From assembly GCA_965219705.1 (NCBI GenBank), contig OZ244789.1, positions 1,240,001 through 1,304,000 on the forward strand: a DNA stretch of 64,000 nt, read 5' to 3'. A program made the position numbers and the translations under genes. The DNA comes from JAJECS01 sp965219705. Its GTDB lineage: Bacteria; Chloroflexota; UBA11872. A model generated the notes under the pieces. It was not told where the DNA came from, did not search any database, and was given only the letters and a program-made list of their open reading frames with translations. Below, one piece after another: positions 42,167 to 49,041 of the stretch (positions within the stretch are counted from its first letter, which is position 1; every line of letters begins with the position of its first letter).

Positions 42167-43201
42167 CTAGACCGTTCGCCGCGCGGTGAAGGCCGCCAGG
42201 GCGGCCAGGGCCTCGGCTCCCCAGTCACTTAGCGGCACGTCGGCGAGGCGCTCGCGGGTCAGGGCGTGATACCGCTCCGCCAGCGACTCGGCGTAGGCGC
42301 GCGAGCCGGACCGCTCGAGCAACGCCACGATCTCTGCGGTGTCCGGTGGGACATTCGGATCGGCCAGGGCGCTTTGGAGCCGGGCGCGGTCCGCCGGGGC
42401 GCCCTCCGTCATCGCGTGCACGATGGGCAACGTCTTCTTGCGCTTCTGAATGTCGCTCTCGACGGACTTCCCGGTCATGTCGGGGTCGCCCCAGATGCCC
42501 AGGAAGTCGTCGCGAATCTGAAAGGCCGTGCCCAGGGCGGCGCCTGCGGCGCGAACGCCGGCGCGCACCTCTGGGTCGTTGCCGGCGAATACGGCGCCCA
42601 GCTCCATGGCGGTGCCGATCAACGCCGCGGTCTTGCGATCGATCATGTCGAGATAGGCGTCCACGGTCACCGCGGTCTCGTCCTCGAAGGCCATGTCGAG
42701 ATACTGGCCCTCGGTCATGCGCTGGCAGCCAAGGGTCAGGACTTCCACGGCGTCGCGCGCGGCCTGGGCGTCGCCGGGTTCCCCCGCCCGCAACACGCTG
42801 AGCGTGGCCGCGACGTGCATGAAATCGCCGGCGTCGATGGCCATCGCAGAGCCCCAGACCGCCCACACCGTGGGTCGGTGACGCCGCAGGCGGTCGTTGT
42901 CCATCACGTCGTCGTGCACCAGCGAGAAGTTATGCAGCAGCTCGACGCCGGCCGCCGCCGGCACGGCGGCCTCGACGTTGCCGCCAAGGGCCTCGCAGGT
43001 GAGCAAGCACAGCGTCGGGCGCAGCGCCTTGCCGCGATAGGCGGGCACGGCGTTGTCGTCCCGGTCGACCCAGCCGAGCTGATAGCGGGCCATGGTGGCG
43101 AGGGGAGAGTCGGTATCGTCCAGCACGGCGCGCAGCGCGGCTTCCAGACGATCTTGGTAGCGCTCGAAGATCTCGGAAAGCGCGGGCGAGCCGGTGGTCA
43201 A
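42167..43201 (-). CDS. Polyprenyl diphosphate synthase (GGPP/FPP synthase type)
   Basis: This 344-residue enzyme adds isopentenyl units to allylic diphosphates to give C20 or longer isoprenoids for lipids and quinones. The first Asp-rich motif (LVHDDVMDND, residues about 95-104) and second (FQIRDDFLGIWGD) are intact. RGKALRP and a DIQKRKKTLPIVHA lysine element are also visible. The open frame extends 318 bases further upstream, but that part includes a palindromic repeat and reads as low-complexity. I therefore propose TTG 43201 as the start; a GTG slightly upstream is also possible. It is divergent from the SDR gene. Confidence 0.88.
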   Translation of the reverse strand: MTTGSPALSEIFERYQDRLEAALRAVLDDTDSPLATMARYQLGWVDRDDNAVPAYRGKALRPTLCLLTCEALGGNVEAAVPAAAGVELLHNFSLVHDDVMDNDRLRRHRPTVWAVWGSAMAIDAGDFMHVAATLSVLRAGEPGDAQAARDAVEVLTLGCQRMTEGQYLDMAFEDETAVTVDAYLDMIDRKTAALIGTAMELGAVFAGNDPEVRAGVRAAGAALGTAFQIRDDFLGIWGDPDMTGKSVESDIQKRKKTLPIVHAMTEGAPADRARLQSALADPNVPPDTAEIVALLERSGSRAYAESLAERYHALTRERLADVPLSDWGAEALAALAAFTARRTV

Positions 43202-43313
43202 AGCGGGTCCCAGGTGACTGGTGAGGCGGCGCGTCGATCGTGCCGCGCGCGACTGGCGGAGGCAAACGGGTCCGGTGCGTTCGTGGGCCACCTTGCGCAG
43301 TTCCACCTCCGTC

Positions 43314-43333
43314 ATTCCCGCGGAAGCGGGAAT
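43314..43333. repeat. Dispersed GTCAT-type hairpin repeat, copy b
   Basis: Perfect arms attcccgc (43314-43321) and gcgggaat (43326-43333) flank ggaa, with gtc before and ccagg after. It lies in the shared promoter region of the polyprenyl synthase and SDR genes. A second sequence, with ttcgacag and ctgtcgaa arms, follows at about 43356. Confidence 0.65.
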
Positions 43334-43431
43334 CCAGGTTTCGCCCTCGCGTCGTGGTTCGACAGAGCCTGTCGAATGGCTCACCGCGAACGGCATGGCG
43401 GGTTCGCGATACGCTCCGACTGGCGGCGACG

Positions 43432-44211
43432 ATGGGTGAAACGCCCGACCTGGCGCGAGTGAACATTCAAGGATCGACGGCCCTGGTGACCGGGGCAACC
43501 AGCGGCATCGGCCGCGCAACGGCTATCGCCCTGGCGCAAGCGGGCGCGCGCGTGATCGTGACCGGGCGCGACAGCCAGGCGCTGGCCGAGGTGCGCGACG
43601 CCACAAGCGGGACGGCGGTGGCAGCTGATCTCGGAAGTCCGGCGGACGTCGAACGGCTGGCCGAGGCGGCGCTGAGCGGACCGGCGCCGGTCGAGATTCT
43701 GGTTAACAACGCTGGCATCGGCTGGGAGGGGTCCTTCGCCGCGATGCCGCCGGAGAAGATCGACGACCTGGTGGCGGTGAACCTGCTGGGCACGGCGCGG
43801 CTCACGCGGGCGCTGCTGCCGGCCATGCTCGAGCGTCGGCGCGGCCACATCGTGATGGTGGCCTCCGTCGCGGGACACGTGGGCGTCCGCGACGAAGCGC
43901 TCTACGCGGCCACCAAGGCGGCGATGCTGACGTTCAGCGAGAGCCTGCGCTATGAGGTGCACGACGCCGGCGTGCGAGTGACCACGGTTTCGCCCGGACT
44001 GGTGGACACTGATTTCTTCAATCGCCGCGGCAGCCCGTTGCGCCGCCGTCGACCGCGACCAATCCCGCCGGAGCGCCTGGCCCGGGCCATCGTGCGGGCC
44101 ATCGAGCGAGAGCGCGATGAGGTCGTGGTGCCCGGCTGGCTGCGACTGCCCATCTGGCTGCACGGGGTCTGGCCCGGGCTCTACCGCGCGCTGGCCGGGC
44201 GGTTCGGGTAG
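43432..44211 (+). CDS. Short-chain dehydrogenase/reductase
   Basis: The 259-residue Rossmann-fold enzyme has the NAD(P)-binding TGATSGIGRA motif near residues 18-27, LVNNAGIGWEG, the catalytic Ser in MVASVAGHVG and the YAATKAAML active-site pair. The PGLVDTDFF loop and an unusual basic run (RRRRPRP) follow. The NADP preference is suggested by the TGRDSQAL Arg after strand 2. The start at ATG 43432 is chosen because the longer frame crosses a palindromic repeat. The C-terminal WLRLPIWLHGVW segment may touch the membrane. The substrate is unknown. Confidence 0.88.
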   Translation: MGETPDLARVNIQGSTALVTGATSGIGRATAIALAQAGARVIVTGRDSQALAEVRDATSGTAVAADLGSPADVERLAEAALSGPAPVEILVNNAGIGWEGSFAAMPPEKIDDLVAVNLLGTARLTRALLPAMLERRRGHIVMVASVAGHVGVRDEALYAATKAAMLTFSESLRYEVHDAGVRVTTVSPGLVDTDFFNRRGSPLRRRRPRPIPPERLARAIVRAIERERDEVVVPGWLRLPIWLHGVWPGLYRALAGRFG

Positions 44212-44290
44212 CGTGGTGGCACCGCCTGTGACATGCCTTGTCAAAGCATATTGGGCAATGTAAGACCAGCGTCAGTAACGTAGATCAGGA

Positions 44291-44551
44291 ATGAACAAGG
44301 ACCCAGAGCATCTCGGCTTGCTGGACTCGCACATATCGGCCAAGGGACAGACCACCCTGCCGAAGGCGGTGCGCGAGGCCTTGGGGGTGCGGCCTGGGGA
44401 TCGCGTGCGCTACTTGGTTCTTGACGGCGAGGTGCGCATGCGCGCCGTGCGCCCCATCCAGCGTCTATTTGGCGTGCTTGCTCACGAGGGTCCGCCAGCG
44501 ACCCTGGACGACATGGAGCGTGCCATTGCCGAGGGAGCGGTAGACCGGTAG
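44291..44551 (+). CDS. Orphan AbrB-family antitoxin-like regulator
   Basis: The 86-residue protein has an AbrB fold (DSHISAKGQTTLPKAVREAL, then GDRVRYLVLDGEVRM) and a C-terminal helical tail (ATLDDMERAIAEGAV) that resembles VapB-type toxin-binding tails. No PIN toxin is encoded downstream; instead there is a block of repeats. It is either an orphan antitoxin whose toxin was lost or a stand-alone regulator. It is not closely similar to the two AbrB antitoxins of the twin modules. Confidence 0.75.
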   Translation: MNKDPEHLGLLDSHISAKGQTTLPKAVREALGVRPGDRVRYLVLDGEVRMRAVRPIQRLFGVLAHEGPPATLDDMERAIAEGAVDR

Positions 44552-44567
44552 GCCGTGCCTCCGTTGA

Positions 44568-44670
44568 CGAACGGTCCTGGATTCCCGCTCCCCGCCTTCG
44601 CGGGGACAGGCTTCGCGGGAATGACGGAGGGGGCGCGGGAATGACGGAGGGGCGCGGGAATGACGGGAGT
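44568..44670. repeat. Hairpin repeat followed by short tandem copies
   Basis: The sequence opens with attcccgc and later gcgggaat, like the other dispersed hairpins. It then repeats cgcgggaatgacggagg about three times (starting near 44614, 44634 and 44653) with spacers of two or three bases. This looks like local amplification of one arm of the hairpin repeat. It fills the gap between the orphan AbrB gene and the DUF5069 gene. Confidence 0.65.
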
Positions 44671-44749
44671 TGTGTGCTTGGATTTGGGACTCTCAGCACT
44701 CTGGCCACGGCCTACACTCCCAGCCAGTACTTGATAGGAGACCACCGCC

Positions 44750-45190
44750 ATGGACCTCACGCGTGACGTGCCGCGCAGCCCCTATGACTCGCTTGGTGGC
44801 ATCGTGTTCTTGCCGCGCGCCATCGACAAGGCGCGCGCCGACGCGGCCGGCGCCCTCGGCGAATACATGTCGCGGCGCGGGTTTTCGGTGGATCTCTTCG
44901 AGTTTCTCGGCATCGACGTTGACGGCTTCCACGCAGCGGTGCGCGCGCACGCGACCGACGCCAAGGTGCTGGCCTGGGTCGAGGCCAACATGACCGCGCG
45001 GTCGCCCGACGAGATCGCCTCCTGGAACGCCATGATGATGACGCGCACGCCGCCGACGCCGGAGATGGAGGCGTGGTACCGCGAGTTCCTGGCGGACATC
45101 GGCCAGGGCCATCGCACCGACCTCACGCGGCATTTCGACCGGCTGGACCTGGACGAGGGCCGCGACGTGCCGCTGGGCGGCCGCCGCTAG
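44750..45190 (+). CDS. DUF5069-family protein
   Basis: The 146-residue soluble protein starts LTRDVPRSPYDSLGGIVFLP followed by RAIDKARADAAG, the signature start of DUF5069. LFEFLGIDVDGFHAAVRAHA follows, and the C-terminal half carries LAWVEANMTARSPDEIASWN. An AGGAGACC site precedes the ATG. The function of the family is unknown. It is monocistronic and flanked by repeats on both sides. Confidence 0.8.
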   Translation: MDLTRDVPRSPYDSLGGIVFLPRAIDKARADAAGALGEYMSRRGFSVDLFEFLGIDVDGFHAAVRAHATDAKVLAWVEANMTARSPDEIASWNAMMMTRTPPTPEMEAWYREFLADIGQGHRTDLTRHFDRLDLDEGRDVPLGGRR

Positions 45191-45221
45191 GCGATCGTCT
45201 TCCCGGAGGGGTCTTGCCGTC

Positions 45222-45242
45222 ATTCCGGCCTTGAGCCGGAAT
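45222..45242. repeat. Dispersed GTCAT-type hairpin repeat, copy c
   Basis: Arms attccggc (45222-45229) and gccggaat (45235-45242) flank cttga, with gtc before and ccag after. It follows the DUF5069 stop and could also act as a transcript end. Confidence 0.65.
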
Positions 45243-45276
45243 CCAGCAGCCCTGGCGCGATTGGTCGGTGCCGAAC

Positions 45277-45300
45277 AGGGCGGTTCACGAACCGCCCCTA
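45277..45300. repeat. Dispersed palindrome, copy 3
   Basis: The core gggcggttcacgaaccgccc matches the copies at 21935, 23355 and 55231 with one change. It lies between the DUF5069 gene and the end of the dehydratase gene. Confidence 0.7.
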
Positions 45301-45322
45301 CCAAACTTCCGGGTGGCGCGGC

Positions 45323-46465
45323 CTACTGATCCACCACCGAACCGTCCACGTGCAGCCGTGTGTTCACCTCGCGGGGCACGTAGGGCACCTTGGCGCGCGC
45401 GTCGGGTTTGAGCTCCACGCCGATGCCCGGCCGGTCCGGGATGCGGAGATAGCCCTAGCCGTCGTGCTCGGCGATGCCCGTCACCATGTCCTTCTTGGGG
45501 AACTCGTCCTCGCCGCTGGGATATTCGACCAGGGCCAGGTTGGGGATGCAGGCCGCGACCTGCAATGACGCCGCCGTGCACACGGGGCTCAGCGGGTTGT
45601 GCGGCACCACGCCCACGTGCTGCGCTTCCGCCAGCGCGGCGATCTTCTTCATGGCGGTGATCCCGCCCACCACGCACACGTCCGGCCGCACGTAGCGGGC
45701 CGCGTTGCGGCGCAACAGCATGTCGAACTCCCAGAGCGACGTGAGCCGCTCGCCGGTGGCGATGGGCACCGCAGTGTTGGCCGCGACATAGGCCATCTCG
45801 TCGAGGTTGTCGGGCATGACCGGGTCTTCGAAGAAGAACGGGTGGAAGGCCTCGATGCCGCGCCCCAGCTGCACCGCTTCCGCCGGCGTCATGCGGCGGT
45901 GGATCTCGATGCACAGGTCCACCTCGTCGCCCACCAGCTCGCGGTACTGCCGCACGGCGTCGATGGCGGTGCCGATCTTGCGCGCGTGGGTCTCGAAATA
46001 CGGCCGCTCGTGCGGCTCGTCGAGAAAGGGCGTGAGGTGCCCCACGGCGGTGAATCCCGCGTCGCGGGCCTCCGCGATGCCGCGCAGCAGCTTCTCACGG
46101 GTATCGCCGAAGACATGCGCGTAGACGCGGGCGCGGTCCCGGACCTGTCCGCCGAGCAGCTGATAGACGGGCGCGTCGAAGTGCTTGCCGGCGATGTCCC
46201 ACAGAGCGATGTCGATGGCGCTGATGGCCGCCATGACCGCCGAGCCGCGGAAGGCGCTCCAGCGGTAGAGGTATTGCCAGTGGTGCTCGATCCGCAGCGG
46301 GTCCTTGCCCACCAGGTAGCGGGCGAATTTCTCGATGGCCGCCTCCGAGGCTTCCAGAAAGCCCCACGCGCCGGCCTCGCCCAGGCCCGTGAGCCCGGCG
46401 TCGGTCTCGATCTCGACCAGCAAGTACTGGTCGAGCCGGATGGGTTCGACGCGGCGGATGCGCAT
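45323..46465 (-). pseudogene. Enolase-superfamily sugar-acid dehydratase interrupted by an in-frame TAG
   Basis: Residues 1-336 (46465 down to 45458) form a mandelate racemase/galactonate dehydratase-like protein. VDLCIEIHRRMTPAEAVQLG supplies the first metal Glu, FFEDPV the second, IATGERLTSLWEF the third and VVPHNPLSPV the catalytic His. The frame then hits TAG at 45455-45457. The same frame continues GYLRIPDRPGIGVELKPDA to a proper end at 45323, and that is the normal C-terminal part of this family. A single substitution has therefore cut off the last 43 residues, unless it is a sequencing error or suppressed stop. Galactonate dehydratase-type enzymes would fit the glycan setting. Confidence 0.82.
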
Positions 46466-46491
46466 CGGCGTGACCGCGACGGCGCGGCGTA

Positions 46492-47178
46492 TCAGCTGCC
46501 GCGCGACTTGGGCAGGTAGCGCTGGATGGCGCCCGCGAGGTTGGCGAGCGGCATGCGCTGCAACCAGACCTTGCCCGGACCGGTGACGGTGGCGAGAAAC
46601 AGCCCCTCGCCGCCGAACAGCATGTTGGTCACGCCCTTCACCCGGGTGATGTCATAGGCGACGCTTGGCTCGAACATGGCCAGGTGGCCGGGGTCGATCT
46701 TGAGCGTTTGCCTCTGGGCCAGGTCGTATTCCTGCACCTCGCCGCCGATCGCCGTGAACATGGTGCCCGGGCCGGTGAACTTCTGCAGGATGAAACCCTC
46801 GCCGCCGAACAGGCCCGCGCCCAGCTTGCGGTTGAACGAGATTTCGAAGGTCACCGACTCCTCGGCCACCAGGAACGCGTCCTTCTGCGCCATGATCGAC
46901 TCGCCCGCGCCGAGGGTCAGGGCGATGATGTTCCCCGGCGCCTCCGGCACAAAGGCCACCATGTCGCCGCCGGCCCGACTGGTGAACCTGGTGACGAAAG
47001 CCCCTTCGCCCGAAACCATGCGGCCCAACATGCCGCCGAGGCCGCCGGAGCCGCCGGTGCTCATCTCGACGCCTTCGTCCATCCAGGCCATGGCGCCGGA
47101 TTCGGTGAACACGGTTTCCCCGGGCCCGAGTTGCACCTCGAGATGCGGCGTGATCGTGCCCTTGATCTGGTATTCCAT
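46492..47178 (-). CDS. AIM24-family protein
   Basis: The 228-residue protein belongs to the AIM24/TIGR00266 family: YQIKGTITPHLEVQLGPGET at the start, AMAWMDEGVEMSTG, a Gly-rich linker (GGSGGLGGMLGRM), then paired beta domains containing LGAGLFGGEGFILQKFTG and MLFGGEGLFLATVTGPGKVW. The function is unknown in bacteria; the fold is a double-stranded beta helix. The start is ATG 47178 behind an AGGAGAC site. It lies 26 bases upstream of the dehydratase gene on the same strand. Confidence 0.88.
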   Translation of the reverse strand: MEYQIKGTITPHLEVQLGPGETVFTESGAMAWMDEGVEMSTGGSGGLGGMLGRMVSGEGAFVTRFTSRAGGDMVAFVPEAPGNIIALTLGAGESIMAQKDAFLVAEESVTFEISFNRKLGAGLFGGEGFILQKFTGPGTMFTAIGGEVQEYDLAQRQTLKIDPGHLAMFEPSVAYDITRVKGVTNMLFGGEGLFLATVTGPGKVWLQRMPLANLAGAIQRYLPKSRGS

Positions 47179-47393
47179 CGCGGTCTCCTGGAATCGACGG
47201 GACGTAGTCGCATTGTAGGGGCCGCGCGCACCGTGCACGGTAGTAGGAATCATGGACGTGCCACGAGCGCGGTCAATTCCGGCTGGGTTCGCGTGGGTCA
47301 ACCGACCGGCCGTCTCGGTGCGATACTGCGCGCCATGAGCCATTGCTCTGCGTCGGGCGGCGTTCGCCGGGCGCCCCAAGCTGCGGACGTGCG

Positions 47394-48062
47394 ATGAGGC
47401 AGACCGGCGAAGACAACGCCAGCGATCCGGCAAGCCCCAGGCAGCCGGAGCCCGACGGCCGCGACCTCGAGCCGCCCATCGATGAGCCGCCGGGGGACGA
47501 GCCGCCGCCCCGGCCGCCCCGCCCTGCGCTGTTCGTGGGCGACATGCCGCTCATTCTGCGCCGCGTCGGCGCTTGGCTGATCGACTTCACCATCACCTTC
47601 TTCGTGGTGTTCGTGGCGGCGTCGATTGCCGGCGTGGCGCCGTCCCCGGAGAGTGCGGCCGAAACCGATCAGACCGGTCTTGTGGTGTGGCTAGTGGCCG
47701 TGCCGTTTGTGTATCGCTGGGCCATGCAGTCGGCACTGGGATTCACGCTTGGGAAGCTGGCCATGGGGCTGCGCCTGGTGGACCGCGACGGCCAACCGCC
47801 GGGGCCGATCGACGTGCTCAGCCGCGAGGCCGTGCAGCTGGTGCTGCTATACGCGTGGCAGGTCGTGCCCCAGTCCGCCGTCGAGGCGGTGCCGATCCTG
47901 ACGACCCTGCTGATTCTCGGTCCCCTCGGCGACCTCTACACAATGTTCCGACGCCGAGACACCCGCGCCTTGCACGATCTGCCGCTTCGCACCCAGGTCG
48001 TCCGGGTCGTGCGGGCCGACGCGTACGGCGTCTCCCGCGGCGGGCCGCGACAGTGGCCGTGA
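47394..48062 (+). CDS. RDD-family membrane protein
   Basis: The 222-residue protein has a disordered Pro/Glu/Asp-rich N-terminus of about 45 residues. An RDD domain follows: RRVGAWLIDFTITFFVVFVA supplies the Arg and Asp, then FTLGKLAMGLRLVDRDGQPP and three to four membrane helices. The C-terminal part includes RRDTRALHDL, the third conserved Asp region. RDD proteins are thought to be transport-related or stress-related membrane proteins. It is followed 106 bases later by the MBL-GH78-sialidase group. Confidence 0.85.
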   Translation: MRQTGEDNASDPASPRQPEPDGRDLEPPIDEPPGDEPPPRPPRPALFVGDMPLILRRVGAWLIDFTITFFVVFVAASIAGVAPSPESAAETDQTGLVVWLVAVPFVYRWAMQSALGFTLGKLAMGLRLVDRDGQPPGPIDVLSREAVQLVLLYAWQVVPQSAVEAVPILTTLLILGPLGDLYTMFRRRDTRALHDLPLRTQVVRVVRADAYGVSRGGPRQWP

Positions 48063-48168
48063 GCCGCCGCCCGCCGCTCAGCCTTGAGGGCGGGGCACGC
48101 CGGCATTGCGCCGCGTCCGCCGCGAGCGCAGCGTCGCGGCGTTTCCCTGGCTGCGGCAGGAGTTCGTT

Positions 48169-49041
48169 ATGGCGCGGTTGATCGTGCTCAGTTGCGGCGT
48201 TCCCACGCCTCATCCCGGCCGGTGGGGCACGGCGTTCGCCCTGCAAGTCGGCCAGGAGTCCCTGCTCGTCGATTGCGGCCCCGCCGCCACTCTCAAGCTG
48301 TATCAGGCCGGCCTGCGGGCCACCGATATCAGCCGGGTGTTCTTCACCCACCTGCATTCGGATCACATGGCCGACTTTCCGTGCTTTCTCATGACCCGAT
48401 TCGACATGTCAGTCGGGGGCGAGTCGCCGCTGCACGTCTATGGACCGCCGCCGACCGCGGCGTTCGCGCGGAAGCTCATGGGTCCGGATGAAGGCGTGCT
48501 GTGGCTCGACGTAGTCGCGCGCACCAATCACCCCATGAGCATCGGGGCCTATCACAGCCGCGGGGGCGCCGGCGACCGTCCGCCGCCGCACATGCAGGCT
48601 CACGACATCGAGCCGGGACCCGTCGCCAGCGGGACGGGCTGGTCCGTGTCGGCGGTGGAAGTGCGGCATGCCCAGCCTTATCTCACGTGCCTCGGGTTCC
48701 GCTTCGAGACGGACGACGGGGTGATCGTCTTCAGCGGCGACACGCGGCCCTGCGACGAGGTGATCGAGCTGGCGCGCGGCGCGGACCTCCTCGTCATGGA
48801 AGCCGTGGCCCTGGCGGGCCGGCAGTGGGACGGCTCCCGCACCGCCGAGTCAGACACCACGGGCTGCGCCACGGTCGCCGCCGCCGCCGGGGTCAAGCGA
48901 TTGCTCGTGAATCACCAGCCGCCCTGGCTCGACGAGCCGCAGGCACGGACGCAGGCGATCAAGGAGATTTGCCAGATCTACGACGGGCCGGTGCTCTGGG
49001 GCGAAGAGCTGTTGGAGGTCCAGATCGGCCCCGGCGCATGA
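48169..49041 (+). CDS. MBL-fold metallo-hydrolase (RNase Z-like)
   Basis: The 290-residue protein has the metallo-beta-lactamase fold: SCGVPTPHPGRWGTAFALQV at the start, LLVDCGPAAT, the FFTHLHSDHMADFP metal motif near residues 60-73, and VIVFSGDTRPCDE for the bridging Asp. NHQPP supplies the last His. The overall arrangement is that of ribonuclease Z/ElaC-type or arylsulfatase-type MBL proteins rather than beta-lactamases. The stop overlaps the next gene's start (ATGA), so it is coupled to an alpha-L-rhamnosidase, which hints at a small-molecule substrate in the same pathway. Confidence 0.88.
   Translation: MARLIVLSCGVPTPHPGRWGTAFALQVGQESLLVDCGPAATLKLYQAGLRATDISRVFFTHLHSDHMADFPCFLMTRFDMSVGGESPLHVYGPPPTAAFARKLMGPDEGVLWLDVVARTNHPMSIGAYHSRGGAGDRPPPHMQAHDIEPGPVASGTGWSVSAVEVRHAQPYLTCLGFRFETDDGVIVFSGDTRPCDEVIELARGADLLVMEAVALAGRQWDGSRTAESDTTGCATVAAAAGVKRLLVNHQPPWLDEPQARTQAIKEICQIYDGPVLWGEELLEVQIGPGA

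Noticed and set aside
43202..43519. N-terminal extension of the polyprenyl synthase
   Set aside because: The added 106 residues translate across a dispersed palindrome and have no family resemblance.
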